Position numbers and translations under genes: made by a program | NCBI RefSeq assembly: GCF_025370785.1 | Contig: NZ_JAMXFA010000009.1 | Coordinates: 1 to 64,000, forward strand | Direction: 5' to 3' | DNA: 64,000 nt | From: Laspinema olomoucense D3b | GTDB taxonomy: Bacteria; Cyanobacteriota; Cyanobacteriia; Cyanobacteriales; Laspinemataceae | The notes under the pieces: model-generated | The model's database searches: none | What the model saw: only the letters and a program-made list of their open reading frames with translations | What the model was told of the DNA's origin: nothing | Shown: piece by piece, positions 43,821 through 51,193 of the stretch | Position numbering within the stretch: position 1 is the stretch's first letter | Layout of the letters: every line of letters starts with the position of its first letter

Positions 43821-44181
43821 CTCGGTAGCGGGGAATAGTTTTTACAAAACGAGGTTCATATAACTTAACCATACCATCAGCCCTCTGAATCTGCATGATG
43901 ATCTAGGGCGCAATTCCCTTACCCGACGGAGCCAGTGGTCCAGGTCCCTGCTCCAGTCTCACCCGAACCCGGAACACCCGGGGGAACTTGGCAAAACCTG
44001 TTGATAAGGGGGATCGATAGGTTTCATCAGCATACCTTAATCCCGCTATTTTCTATTTTTAATGAAAAAATTGACTATATTCTCTTCAGTTGGTAGTCGC
44101 GTTTACAGCTTGCGGGGATCGGCTGGTGTTACGGTTACAGGGTATAAAGTTTTTTTTGGGAAAAAACTCCTCATAAAGGTT
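43821..44181. other. Divergent intergenic region, GC-rich structured stretch
   Basis: It lies between the starts of the radical SAM gene (minus) and the DUF1830 gene (plus). Bases 43920-43990 are GC-rich with several short complementary runs (CCCGAACCCGG; CACCCGGGGG), but I cannot fit a known RNA. An in-frame ATG at 44062 precedes the DUF1830 start; I do not use it because family members start near 44182. Confidence 0.5.
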
Positions 44182-44574
44182 ATGGCTCAAATCCTCGATC
44201 CCATTCCGGCTGACCGCAAAGGTCAAATTCTGTGCTGCTATGTCAATGCGACGAGTAAAATCCAGATTGCTCGGGTCAGTAACATTCCCAATTGGTATTT
44301 TGAGCGGGTTGTGTTTCCGGGTCAACGTCTTGTTTTTGAAGCATTTCCGGAAGCCCTGTTAGAAATTCATACGGGGATGATGGCGAGTGCTATTTTATCC
44401 GATAAAATCCCCTGTGGACGCCTGCGAGTCATCGATGAAAGCGATCCCACTCCCTCTACTCCTACACCAGAGCGGGAAGAAATGCCCAACCGTCCCCATA
44501 GAAATCCCACCATTGATAATAAAGGGATAGTCTTGAGTGATCCATTCTCGATGACGGCTTTAACGTCGGTTTAA
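44182..44574 (+). CDS. DUF1830 protein
   Basis: A 130-residue protein from the ATG at 44182 (MAQILDPIPADRKG), with AAAGGT just upstream. The DUF1830 core is QILCCYVNATSKIQIARVSN and WYFERVVFPGQRLVFEAFPE, followed by LLEIHTGMM. The family is small and largely cyanobacterial, about 70-100 residues, with unknown function. This copy adds a Pro/Glu-rich tail (about 88-130) after SDKIPCGRLRVI. The tail has low complexity and is probably flexible. The gene is followed by two hairpins and stands alone on the plus strand. Confidence 0.75.
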   Translation: MAQILDPIPADRKGQILCCYVNATSKIQIARVSNIPNWYFERVVFPGQRLVFEAFPEALLEIHTGMMASAILSDKIPCGRLRVIDESDPTPSTPTPEREEMPNRPHRNPTIDNKGIVLSDPFSMTALTSV

Positions 44575-44597
44575 TAAGATGAAGATAGGTAGGAGTT

Positions 44598-44631
44598 GAG
44601 GGTTGAGCGTGTTAATAACGCGACAACCCTC
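44598..44631 (+). terminator. Hairpin after the DUF1830 gene
   Basis: GAGGGTTG (44598-44605) pairs with CAACCCTC (44624-44631), with an inner GCGT/ACGC stem. It is 24 bases after the stop but lacks a clear T-tract, so termination is only likely. Confidence 0.5.
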
Positions 44632-44740
44632 TATCATTTAATAAGTTAGGTCCTTGGGTGAAAAACAAGGAATCAAAAATAAAGGATCAAAAATAATGGG
44701 GCTTGCACCTATCCGGTTGAACGGGTGTTAGGGTTAAATT

Positions 44741-44789
44741 TAACAGGGACGAGTATGGTGAAGCGTATTCACTATACTCGTCCCTGTTA
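44741..44789. repeat. Near-perfect 22-bp hairpin (49-base palindrome)
   Basis: TAACAGGGACGAGTAT (44741-44756) pairs perfectly with ATACTCGTCCCTGTTA (44774-44789). One G-T pair and GTGAA/TTCAC continue the stem to 22 pairs around the loop GCGTA. It lies 25 bases before the DUF4079 gene. There is no T-tract on either side. It could be a miniature mobile element, a protein site or an RNA stabiliser. Confidence 0.85.
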
Positions 44790-44813
44790 GGCCACTGTTT
44801 AGGATAAAAGTTT

Positions 44814-45254
44814 GTGGATCTGCCTTCTTTCCTCTGGTTGTGGAAAATCGCAGCCTGGTCAATGGGTTTTTCGATACTGGCCTACAGCTTACTCGCGGTG
44901 AGTGGGCTGTGGATGTATGGTGCGCGCCTCGGGCGTAAACAACAAGGACGAATTTTGGCGCGATCGCTCCATTATGGCCTAGGGATAACCCTCGTGGCCC
45001 TAGTGTTGCTGCTTTTAGCCGTGGGGATTGTCGGAACCCTGGGGCATTATGGGTCCCTGGGCCATTCGGTCCATTTAGGGGCGGGATTGTTGGTGGTGGG
45101 ACTGGTCCTGCTGTCCGCCTGGAGTGCAAATCAGATTGCTCCAGGGCGTCCCTGGGCGCGATCGCTCCACATCACCACCAATGCTATTTTATTTGTGGCA
45201 TTGGCTTGGGTATCCTGGACGGGTTGGACCGTGGTGCAAAAATATTTACCTTAA
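44814..45254 (+). CDS. DUF4079 membrane protein
   Basis: A 146-residue protein with a GTG start and four hydrophobic helices (about 9-35, 52-75, 82-102, 115-138). The DUF4079 pattern is visible: SLHYGLGITLVALVLLLLAV, then GHYGSLGHSVHLGAGLLVVG and RPWARSLHITTNAILFVAL, with His at several helix ends. DUF4079 proteins are cyanobacterial/plant-associated; some resemble cytochrome b561-like four-helix proteins, where His residues bind haem, but that is not proven for this protein. A large hairpin lies just upstream. The next gene (100 bases on) is another membrane protein. Confidence 0.75.
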   Translation: MDLPSFLWLWKIAAWSMGFSILAYSLLAVSGLWMYGARLGRKQQGRILARSLHYGLGITLVALVLLLLAVGIVGTLGHYGSLGHSVHLGAGLLVVGLVLLSAWSANQIAPGRPWARSLHITTNAILFVALAWVSWTGWTVVQKYLP

Positions 45255-45354
45255 ATCCCCTTAATCCAGTGGATGGGCTCAGGTTTTGGGAAACACTCCC
45301 ATCAAATCCAGGTAAACTCTCAACCAGTCAATTTTTTTAAGAATAAAAAGGGTC

Positions 45355-45936
45355 GTGTCAATAGAACCAATCGGCGATCGCGCTGAACTCCAAGATATAG
45401 AAGTCCGGGAATTTCGGATTTCCCCCATAATTCGAGTCACCCTCTTGAGCTTATATCTTGCTCTGACGGTGCCTTTACCGTTTTTGTCAGCAGTAACCGG
45501 CGCACCGATTTCTCCAGGGGTGCTATGGGTGGGATTGGCAATGGGGGCCGTAGCAGTGTATGGGGCGCTCAGTGAAAAGGCGATCGCCAATGCTGAAGGC
45601 ATACAAGTCACCTATCCCCAGTGGGTTCCCCGGGGTGTCCGTAAGGGCTGGATGTTGCCCTGGAATGAGGTAGCGGCGCTCAAACCGCGCACCACCGGAC
45701 AGGGGGGGCTAGTGTACTATTTTCTCAGTAAATCCGGCCAAGGGTATCTGCTACCGATGCGGGTGGTCGGGTTTTCTGAGTTGGTCAAAATTGTGGAAGC
45801 CAAAACCGGGATTGATACCCGGGATGTGCGTCCATTAGCCCAACCTTGGATGTATTTTATTTTGCTGGGATTTACCCTGCTGTTGCTGTTGATCGATGCT
45901 TGGACGATCGCCACGGCCATCCAACTCGGCAGTTAA
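45355..45936 (+). CDS. Unknown cyanobacterial-type membrane protein before an ABC ATPase
   Basis: A 193-residue protein with a GTG start. Hydrophobic helices lie at about 27-46 (VTLLSLYLALTVPLPFL), 54-72 (GVLWVGLAMGAVAVYGAL) and 165-188 (MYFILLGFTLLLLLIDAWTI). Between the second and third is a PH-like small beta region (ANAEGIQVTYPQWVPRGVRK; GWMLPWNEVAALKPRTTGQ; GYLLPMRVVGFSEL) that resembles the membrane-proximal domains of DUF-type PH proteins. I do not recognise a family name. It is 100 bases upstream of an ABC ATPase and may form a unit with it. Confidence 0.6.
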   Translation: MSIEPIGDRAELQDIEVREFRISPIIRVTLLSLYLALTVPLPFLSAVTGAPISPGVLWVGLAMGAVAVYGALSEKAIANAEGIQVTYPQWVPRGVRKGWMLPWNEVAALKPRTTGQGGLVYYFLSKSGQGYLLPMRVVGFSELVKIVEAKTGIDTRDVRPLAQPWMYFILLGFTLLLLLIDAWTIATAIQLGS

Positions 45937-46036
45937 AGGGAGAACAGGGCCAGTTTCAGTGATGTCTAACCGGGACAACCGGCATGGAGATAGACTGGAA
46001 CCGATGGATTGTTCAGATTAACAAGATTAAAAACCC

Positions 46037-46804
46037 TTGCCAATAGAACAAAATGCTCAACTGCGGCTGGATCGGGTCAGCCTGAACGCAGCGATCGCAG
46101 GGGCGAGGATGGAAAAACCCATCCTGAATGAGATTTCTTTTGACGTTTATCCAGGCGATCGCCTTGCCATTGTGGGTCCCTCTGGGGGGGGGAAAACCTC
46201 CCTATTACGGCTGATTGCTCGACTCATCGACCCCAGCCGGGGCACGATCTATCTGGATGGACAAGATTACCGGAAAATTCCGGTATTACAACTGCGTCAG
46301 CAAGTGATCCTAGTTTTGCAAGAGTCAAAACTGTTAGGCATGACCGTCAAAGCGGCGATCGCCTATCCCCTGAATCTGCGCGGAATGAAATCCCCCCAGA
46401 TTCAGGAGAGAGTCTCGACTTGGATGGATCGCCTACACCTACCTCCCGAATGGCTGGAGCGCACAGAAATGCAGCTATCGGCAGGACAACGGCAGCTTGT
46501 GGCCCTATGCCGCGCCTTAGTCATTGAACCCAAGATTTTGTTACTCGATGAACCGACCTCCGCCTTAGACGTGGGTCGCGCTGAGCACCTCCTACAAGTT
46601 TTAGCTGAAGTGGCCCTGAATACGGAGACGACTCTGATTATGGTCAATCACCAACTTGACCTCGCCCAGCAGTTTTGCAACCGCTTATTGTATTTGCACA
46701 AAGGCAGCCTTTTGGAGGACCTGCCCGAGGAGCAGATTGACTCAGCCAGGTTGCGATCGGCGATCGTCCAAGCGGAAGCAGAGGCTGCCTCAGAATGGGA
46801 ATGA
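46037..46804 (+). CDS. ABC transporter ATP-binding protein
   Basis: A 255-residue ABC ATPase with a TTG start. Walker A is GPSGGGKTS (near 49-57), Q-loop QVILVLQESKLLG, signature LSAGQRQLVALCRAL, Walker B ILLLDEPTSALD and switch His in IMVNHQLD. The signature Q-R order is typical of small exporters. The substrate is unknown. No permease gene lies in this strand directly after it; the neighbour before it (45355) has three helices and is a weak candidate partner. The basic half of the protein is standard; the C-terminus is acidic (EEQIDSARLRSAIVQAEAEA). Confidence 0.85.
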   Translation: MPIEQNAQLRLDRVSLNAAIAGARMEKPILNEISFDVYPGDRLAIVGPSGGGKTSLLRLIARLIDPSRGTIYLDGQDYRKIPVLQLRQQVILVLQESKLLGMTVKAAIAYPLNLRGMKSPQIQERVSTWMDRLHLPPEWLERTEMQLSAGQRQLVALCRALVIEPKILLLDEPTSALDVGRAEHLLQVLAEVALNTETTLIMVNHQLDLAQQFCNRLLYLHKGSLLEDLPEEQIDSARLRSAIVQAEAEAASEWE

Positions 46805-46846
46805 GTCGCGGGAATTGAGAGCGGACCTTTTAGGCGTCAAGGGAGT

Positions 46847-47629
46847 CTAGCCCCGAGAGAGTGGAACCGCCCCGACTGGAGTTAATTGACGCATCAGGGT
46901 TTTTTTCCCCATCGTTTGTTCGGGTTGTTGGGGGGGAGTCGCGTTGAGTATTTCCGTATTCAAGCGATAGCCCACATTGCGGACCGTTTGAATCAGGCTA
47001 GGTTGTCGGGGGTCAGTTTCGATTTTTTTCCGCAGGGAGAGGACATGAGTGTCAATCGTGCGGGGATTATCAATGGCATCCGGCCATGCTCGGCGCAGGA
47101 GTTCCGGACGGCTCATGGGCAGGCCCCCAGCTTGAGCGAGGACGTACAGCAGACTAAATTCTTGGGGTGTGAGTTCGATCGCGTCCTCTTGATATCGAAC
47201 CCGGCGCTGGACTAAATCAATTTGCAGGTCGCCATAGTCTAAGCTGGCCGGAGGCGTCATTCGACGATGACGTCGGACGAGGGATTCGACTCGGGCTAGA
47301 AATTCCTGCATCCCAAAGGGTTTTTTCAGGTAGTCATCGGCTCCTGATTTCAAGCCTTCGACAATATCGGATTCGGTATTGCGCGCGGATAGAATTAAAA
47401 TCAACGTTTCTTGCTGCTGGTAGAGCCAGCGGCAAAATTCCAGACCATCGCCATCGGGTAGCTCGTTGTCAAGAATGACTAGAGTTGGATGGCGATTATA
47501 GAAAATTTCTCGGGCATGACGGATGTCCGCTGATTGATAAACCCCATATCCTACTTGCTGTAGGTGCCACCCTAACAGCGATCGCAGATGAGGATTGCCT
47601 TCGACAATTAAAATGCAAACAGATCCCAC
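46847..47629 (-). CDS. OmpR-family response regulator with an atypical receiver pocket
   Basis: A 260-residue protein with a GTG start. The receiver (about 3-120) keeps the phospho-acceptor Asp in LVILDNELPDGDG (near 54), Ser in ILILSARNTESD and Lys in YLKKPF, but the acidic pair is EG (VEGNPHLRS) where D-D/E is usual, so one metal ligand is absent. The OmpR/PhoB winged helix (about 130-225) is complete: ELTPQEFSLLYVLAQAGGLP, NPRTIDTHVLSLRKKIE and SLIQTVRNVGYRL. A 35-residue tail follows. The missing ligand suggests weak or altered phosphorylation. No kinase gene is adjacent. Confidence 0.85.
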   Translation of the reverse strand: MGSVCILIVEGNPHLRSLLGWHLQQVGYGVYQSADIRHAREIFYNRHPTLVILDNELPDGDGLEFCRWLYQQQETLILILSARNTESDIVEGLKSGADDYLKKPFGMQEFLARVESLVRRHRRMTPPASLDYGDLQIDLVQRRVRYQEDAIELTPQEFSLLYVLAQAGGLPMSRPELLRRAWPDAIDNPRTIDTHVLSLRKKIETDPRQPSLIQTVRNVGYRLNTEILNATPPQQPEQTMGKKTLMRQLTPVGAVPLSRG

Positions 47630-48090
47630 AACTGAGTTGTTTCCTTCACGTCGGTGGAATTTAGGTTACCAAACCTTTTGTCAGGGTTTTGTAACTTCCG
47701 CTACCCTGAGTCCCCCCCAAATGTTAAGGAATTCCAAATAAAGTGGCGCTTTAGGTAAAAATTCCATCAAGGCAGGCGATCGCAATGTCACAATAGCCAG
47801 ACCCTTACAAAAAATGGCAGTAAAATAAGAGTAGGGTAGTGCTTCAATACCACCCTACCCCGGTTTTCCTGGGCGATCCCCCAGGTAGCCCGATTGTTCC
47901 CTCCCCCAGCGCAACAGCTCTGAAATGGTCTGAGCGTGCGGGTTCAAACCCCCTGAACACCTTGTTCATCCGTCTGGATCCCGGAGTGTCCAGCCCCTAG
48001 ATGGCACCACCGGAAAAGATCAGGTTTAAGGGAAAACGGACTGGGGTCATCGGATAATTGCTGACTTTTACACCATTCGAGGTTTTAATT
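47630..48090. other. Divergent intergenic region with several strong hairpins, candidate RNA
   Basis: About 460 bases upstream of both the OmpR-type regulator and the DUF6761-like gene. Perfect short stems are GTAGGGT/ACCCTAC (47831-47837 with 47852-47858), CCTGGG/CCCAGG (47868-47873 with 47880-47885) and TGAACA/TGTTCA (47954-47959 with 47963-47968). A TAAAAT (47821-47826) lies just before the first stem and could be a -10. There is no coding frame of note. A structured small RNA at about 47831-48030 is possible; I could not match it to a named family. Confidence 0.35.
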
Positions 48091-48342
48091 ATGCTTCAAG
48101 ATACTGCAACAATTCGCCATTATCAAAAACTCACCGACTCCTTGGTGGATATGTGGAATCGGGGATATCGCATTGATGATCTGCGCCTTTATTTAGAGGG
48201 GTATATTGCCGCCATGAGGCAAACAAATACCATCGAAGCATTTCACATCCACAGGTTTGAGGAAGAGGCGATTCGATTTCTCCATGATCCGTCGAATTTC
48301 GAGCTGGTCCCACAGCCCCAAGCTGAAACGGGCTACTATTGA
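48091..48342 (+). CDS. DUF6761-like small protein
   Basis: An 83-residue protein from ATG 48091 (MLQDTATIRHYQKL); the frame opens 33 bases earlier, but family members start at this ATG. It is almost fully helical: LTDSLVDMWNRGYRIDDLRL, YLEGYIAAMRQTNTIEAFHI, HRFEEEAIRFLHDPSNFEL. The pattern matches a small cyanobacterial family (DUF6761 by recall). Function unknown. It converges with the glutaredoxin gene; a bidirectional terminator lies between them. Confidence 0.75.
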   Translation: MLQDTATIRHYQKLTDSLVDMWNRGYRIDDLRLYLEGYIAAMRQTNTIEAFHIHRFEEEAIRFLHDPSNFELVPQPQAETGYY

Positions 48343-48467
48343 CAACAGCCTGGGGAATTTGACACCTTATCGACCAAGAGTAACCAGCATCATAGCGCGA
48401 TCGCTATTGATGCTTGGGTTTCTTAAGCCCAGTATGCATAATTTTTATTCTAGTTATTTCAATCGGT

Positions 48468-48513
48468 CATCCAAGAGAAAGGGCTTGATAATTCAAGCCC
48501 TTTCTTTTGGATG
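48468..48513. terminator. Bidirectional terminator, 21-bp stem
   Basis: The arm at 48468-48488 and the arm at 48493-48513 pair over 21 positions with a single G-T pair and a four-base TAAT loop. The stem starts with CATCCAA and contains GAAAGGGCTTGA. On the plus strand the 3' arm carries TTTCTTTT. It lies between the convergent DUF6761-like and glutaredoxin genes. Confidence 0.85.
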
Positions 48514-48559
48514 AAATTCACCCGTTTAACCCCACAGTTAAACCGGAAAGTGTCTCAAA

Positions 48560-48889
48560 TTAGGAAGCCAGAGCCACTTCTACCATTTGTTGCAATTCAC
48601 CACTTTGATAGAGTTCGATGAGAATATCAGAACCCCCAACAAATTCACCATTAACATAAACTTGGGGAATCGTGGGCCAGTTGGAATATTCTTTGATCCC
48701 TTGACGAATCTCATAATCGTCCAGAACGTTAACGGTTTCGTAAGGAACGCCCAAAGTGTTAAGAATCTGCACCACATTGTTGGAAAAACCACATTGGGGC
48801 ATGAGCTTGGTCCCCTTCATGAAAACGGTAATTTTGTTACGGTTTACGATATTGTCAAGTCGCTCTTTGAGTTCGGGAGTGATAGTCAT
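48560..48889 (-). CDS. grxD: Monothiol (CGFS) glutaredoxin
   Basis: A 109-residue protein of the Grx4/GrxD family. The active site is CGFS in [14 protein letters not shown] (near 33), TVP-like [20 protein letters not shown] holds the glutathione-binding cis-Pro and GG. CGFS glutaredoxins bind a bridging 2Fe-2S cluster and partner with BolA-type proteins in iron-sulfur handling. A bolA-type gene lies 111 bases upstream on the same strand, which supports this role. Length and all key residues are normal. Confidence 0.93.
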   Translation of the reverse strand: MTITPELKERLDNIVNRNKITVFMKGTKLMPQCGFSNNVVQILNTLGVPYETVNVLDDYEIRQGIKEYSNWPTIPQVYVNGEFVGGSDILIELYQSGELQQMVEVALAS

Positions 48890-49000
48890 GATGGGTGTTC
48901 GTTAAGGTAAAAGATGGGTTGTTACTGTGCAAAAAAGGGATACCGGAGTACCCAGGGCGATCGCCGTATTAATAGCGGGTTGGACGAGACAGCCTAGTGA

Positions 49001-49261
49001 TTAGACCGCCCCAGAGACTTCACTCCAGGCGTCCGGGGTATAAGTCTTCATGGTTAGCGCATGGATCGCCTCTGTAGACATAGCCTCTTGTAGGGAACCA
49101 TACACCAACTGATGTTGCCGCACTCGGGGTAGTCCTTCAAAGTGGGACGAAACAACGATAACCTGATAGTGATCTCGGGTTCCTGTCAAATCTTCAACCG
49201 TCACCTGAGCGTCGGGCAATTGTGTCTCGATCATTGCCTTTACCTGATCCGGGCTAACCAT
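49001..49261 (-). CDS. BolA-family protein
   Basis: An 86-residue protein with the BolA/IbaG fold: VSPDQVKAMIETQLPDAQVT as helix 1 and strand 1, then DHYQVIVVSSHFEGLPRVRQ and HQLVYGSLQEAMSTEAIHAL, ending TMKTYTPDAW. The His in SSHFEG/RQHQLVYG region is where BolA proteins contribute a cluster ligand. GGAG precedes the start. It lies next to the CGFS glutaredoxin on the same strand, the classical partner pair in iron-sulfur trafficking. Confidence 0.9.
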   Translation of the reverse strand: MVSPDQVKAMIETQLPDAQVTVEDLTGTRDHYQVIVVSSHFEGLPRVRQHQLVYGSLQEAMSTEAIHALTMKTYTPDAWSEVSGAV

Positions 49262-49321
49262 TCTTACTCCTGTCCATACTTTTTTAATATTAGTAGTTTA
49301 ATAGACTTCTTGCACAATTCT

Positions 49322-49346
49322 AAAAAGCCCCCCTTATTAAGGGGGG
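49322..49346 (-). terminator. Hairpin with poly-T on the minus strand, also a common spacer repeat
   Basis: CCCCCCTT (49328-49335) pairs with AAGGGGGG (49339-49346). On the minus strand it is followed by GCTTTTTA. It lies 195 bases downstream of the minus-strand gene ending at 49541. The form AAGCCCCCCTTATTAAGG is a familiar cyanobacterial spacer element, so it may not be dedicated to this gene. Confidence 0.55.
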
Positions 49347-49540
49347 TTGGGGAAATCAAATCAGTATTTTGCAAGCGGTCTAATTTAATTTTAGAAGGGC
49401 GATCGCCACCGCTCAAGGGAAAAACCCGGAGGTAAATTCCCCCGAATTTCCTAGCTCATCGATACCCTAGATAGATCCCAGGGATAAAAACCCCGGTTTT
49501 TGGGTCAAATTGGGGGCTTTTTTGCTGAGCATCTAGCCGA

Positions 49541-50728
49541 TTACTGCAACCCCGAGGAACTTTGGCGTCCTCCTGGAAAGGGCGAATCCACAAAACCCAA
49601 CTCCCACAATTGCTCGTAGGCTTTTTTCCCTAACTCTCGCGTGGGTTGCTGGGACTGGATAATCTGAATCAACAAAGGCACTGCCAATGCCGGTTGATTC
49701 TGCACTCGATGCACTAGGGCCAGTTCGTAGGTTGCCAAATCCCGCATTTCAGCAGTTTCCGCAGCCCGGTTCCGATGGGTTTCCGCCGTGGCGTTATCAA
49801 TGCCCGAAAAACTGGTAAAAAGCTGCTGATAGAAATTAGAAAGCTTATTAAAAATCTCCCGAGAGCGTTGCAGCTTGCTCACTGCTTGTTCATACTCTTC
49901 CGCACTGGCAGATTGCCGCGCTTCTTCCATCAAACCATTTGCAGCCGCCATGCTTAACAGACCCGTCTGTTGTGCTGGGGTGCTGGGTTCTTCCGGGGAG
50001 ACTTCAGGAACGGCGGCGGCATCCGTTTCGGAACTGGTCGGTTCCTCGACGATTTCCACAAAGCCGATGTCAGCCAGTAACTCATAAGCTTGACGACCGA
50101 GTTCTCGGGTTGGCTGTTGAGACCCCACAATCTGAATCAGTAAGGGGACCGCGAGATCGGCTTGGTTTTGGGCGCTATGAACCACCGCCAACTCGTAACT
50201 CGCCTCGTCCCGCATTTGGGCAGTTTCTGCCGCCAGGGTGCGATGACTGTTGGCAATCCGGTTATCAATCCCGGTAAAGCTGGTGTAAAGCTGTTGGTGA
50301 AAATTGGAAAGTTGATTAAAAATCTCCCGGGACTGTTGCAGTTTGCTCACTGCTGGTTCGTACTGTTGAGCAGCAGCAGATTCTTTGGCTTCTTGGACTA
50401 AACGTTGACCTGCTTCCATACTCAGTAAGGTGCTATCAGCAGCGAGTCGGCGCAAATCCTCCGGGTCTGACGGTGGGGTAACCGCCTCGGGTTCAGGAAT
50501 CGATTGCGGCGTTGGCTGCGATGGAGATGTGGCCCCCCGCTCCGTTGGCGTTGGCAGCGTTAGGGTTTCGTTTGGCTGACCGGAGGGCTGTAATCCATCT
50601 AATCCATCGGGTTGGGACTGTTCTTGCGCCCGAATGGGTAGGGGAGACAACAGGGTGAATCCTGCGAGCAGGGTTATGGACAATAAACCCGCGAAACCGA
50701 GCGGGGGAACTTTTACAGCAGATCCCAT
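49541..50728 (-). CDS. Exported protein with an internal domain duplication
   Basis: A 395-residue protein from ATG 50728 (MGSAVKVPPLGF); the frame extends 60 bases further upstream without a good start. A signal peptide (about 1-35, LLSITLLAGFTLLSPLP, cut near IRAQE) precedes an acidic Pro-rich linker. Two copies of about 125 residues follow (about 95-222 and 255-380), each with a helical AAxxYExAVSKLQ(Q/R)SREI block, LSNF(H/Y)QQL(Y/F)TSF(T/S)GID, and VPLLIQI(V/I).SQQPTRELG. The helical pattern resembles degenerate TPR. The copies agree at roughly two thirds of positions by eye. Function unknown. A 68-bp tandem repeat lies on its upstream side. Confidence 0.75.
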   Translation of the reverse strand: MGSAVKVPPLGFAGLLSITLLAGFTLLSPLPIRAQEQSQPDGLDGLQPSGQPNETLTLPTPTERGATSPSQPTPQSIPEPEAVTPPSDPEDLRRLAADSTLLSMEAGQRLVQEAKESAAAQQYEPAVSKLQQSREIFNQLSNFHQQLYTSFTGIDNRIANSHRTLAAETAQMRDEASYELAVVHSAQNQADLAVPLLIQIVGSQQPTRELGRQAYELLADIGFVEIVEEPTSSETDAAAVPEVSPEEPSTPAQQTGLLSMAAANGLMEEARQSASAEEYEQAVSKLQRSREIFNKLSNFYQQLFTSFSGIDNATAETHRNRAAETAEMRDLATYELALVHRVQNQPALAVPLLIQIIQSQQPTRELGKKAYEQLWELGFVDSPFPGGRQSSSGLQ

Positions 50729-50954
50729 AAAGTACCTTTGCGTGTGGGGAGAACACCAGAGCGATAAAAACTTTAGGTATCTTAACATTGCAATGTCCCG
50801 GGTTGTGGAAGAAACTGGAAAAGGGAATAAGATCCGGGAAAATTGACCTCAATCAAGGATCCCAGAGGGGCTGGAGGAAAGCTAAGGCGCTAGTGGATAG
50901 AGTGAACCTATGTTACTCATTCAGCCTTTATTCTCCGGATCGGTAGAGATTTTT

Positions 50955-51090
50955 GGGGAATTAGCCCGATCGCCCCCACGGAGGTGATCAGGAATTCCAA
51001 ATTAAGGACAGCGCTGTACATCGGGGAATTAGCCCGATCTCCCCCACCGAGGTGCTCAGGAATTCCAAATTACGGACAGCGCTGTACATG
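50955..51090. repeat. Two 68-bp tandem copies in a divergent spacer
   Basis: Copy 1 (50955-51022) and copy 2 (51023-51090) are in direct contact and differ at only a few positions. Both begin GGGGAATTAGCCCGATC/T and end GGACAGCGCTGTACAT. The internal AGCGCT palindrome and CAGGAATTCC appear in each. They lie between the divergent exported-protein and subtilase genes (50729-51193, about 465 bases), which otherwise has no gene. Confidence 0.9.
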
Positions 51091-51193
51091 GGCGATCGCC
51101 TACCGCCCCCACCGGCAATTTTACTGATTTATCCGTTACCTAAATGAATAAAACCCATTAGCGAATAGATAAATCAGCGAAGGAATACATCCA

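Noticed and set aside
43900-44000. Riboswitch or small RNA in the GC-rich spacer
   Set aside because: Short complementary runs exist but no conserved RNA architecture or promoter could be recognised.
44062-44181. Earlier ATG for the DUF1830 gene
   Set aside because: Adds 40 residues not typical for the family; the ATG at 44182 has the conserved start.
47935-47970. tRNA-like GGGTTCAAACCCC segment
   Set aside because: The T-arm stem does not pair properly and no anticodon or acceptor arms can be placed.
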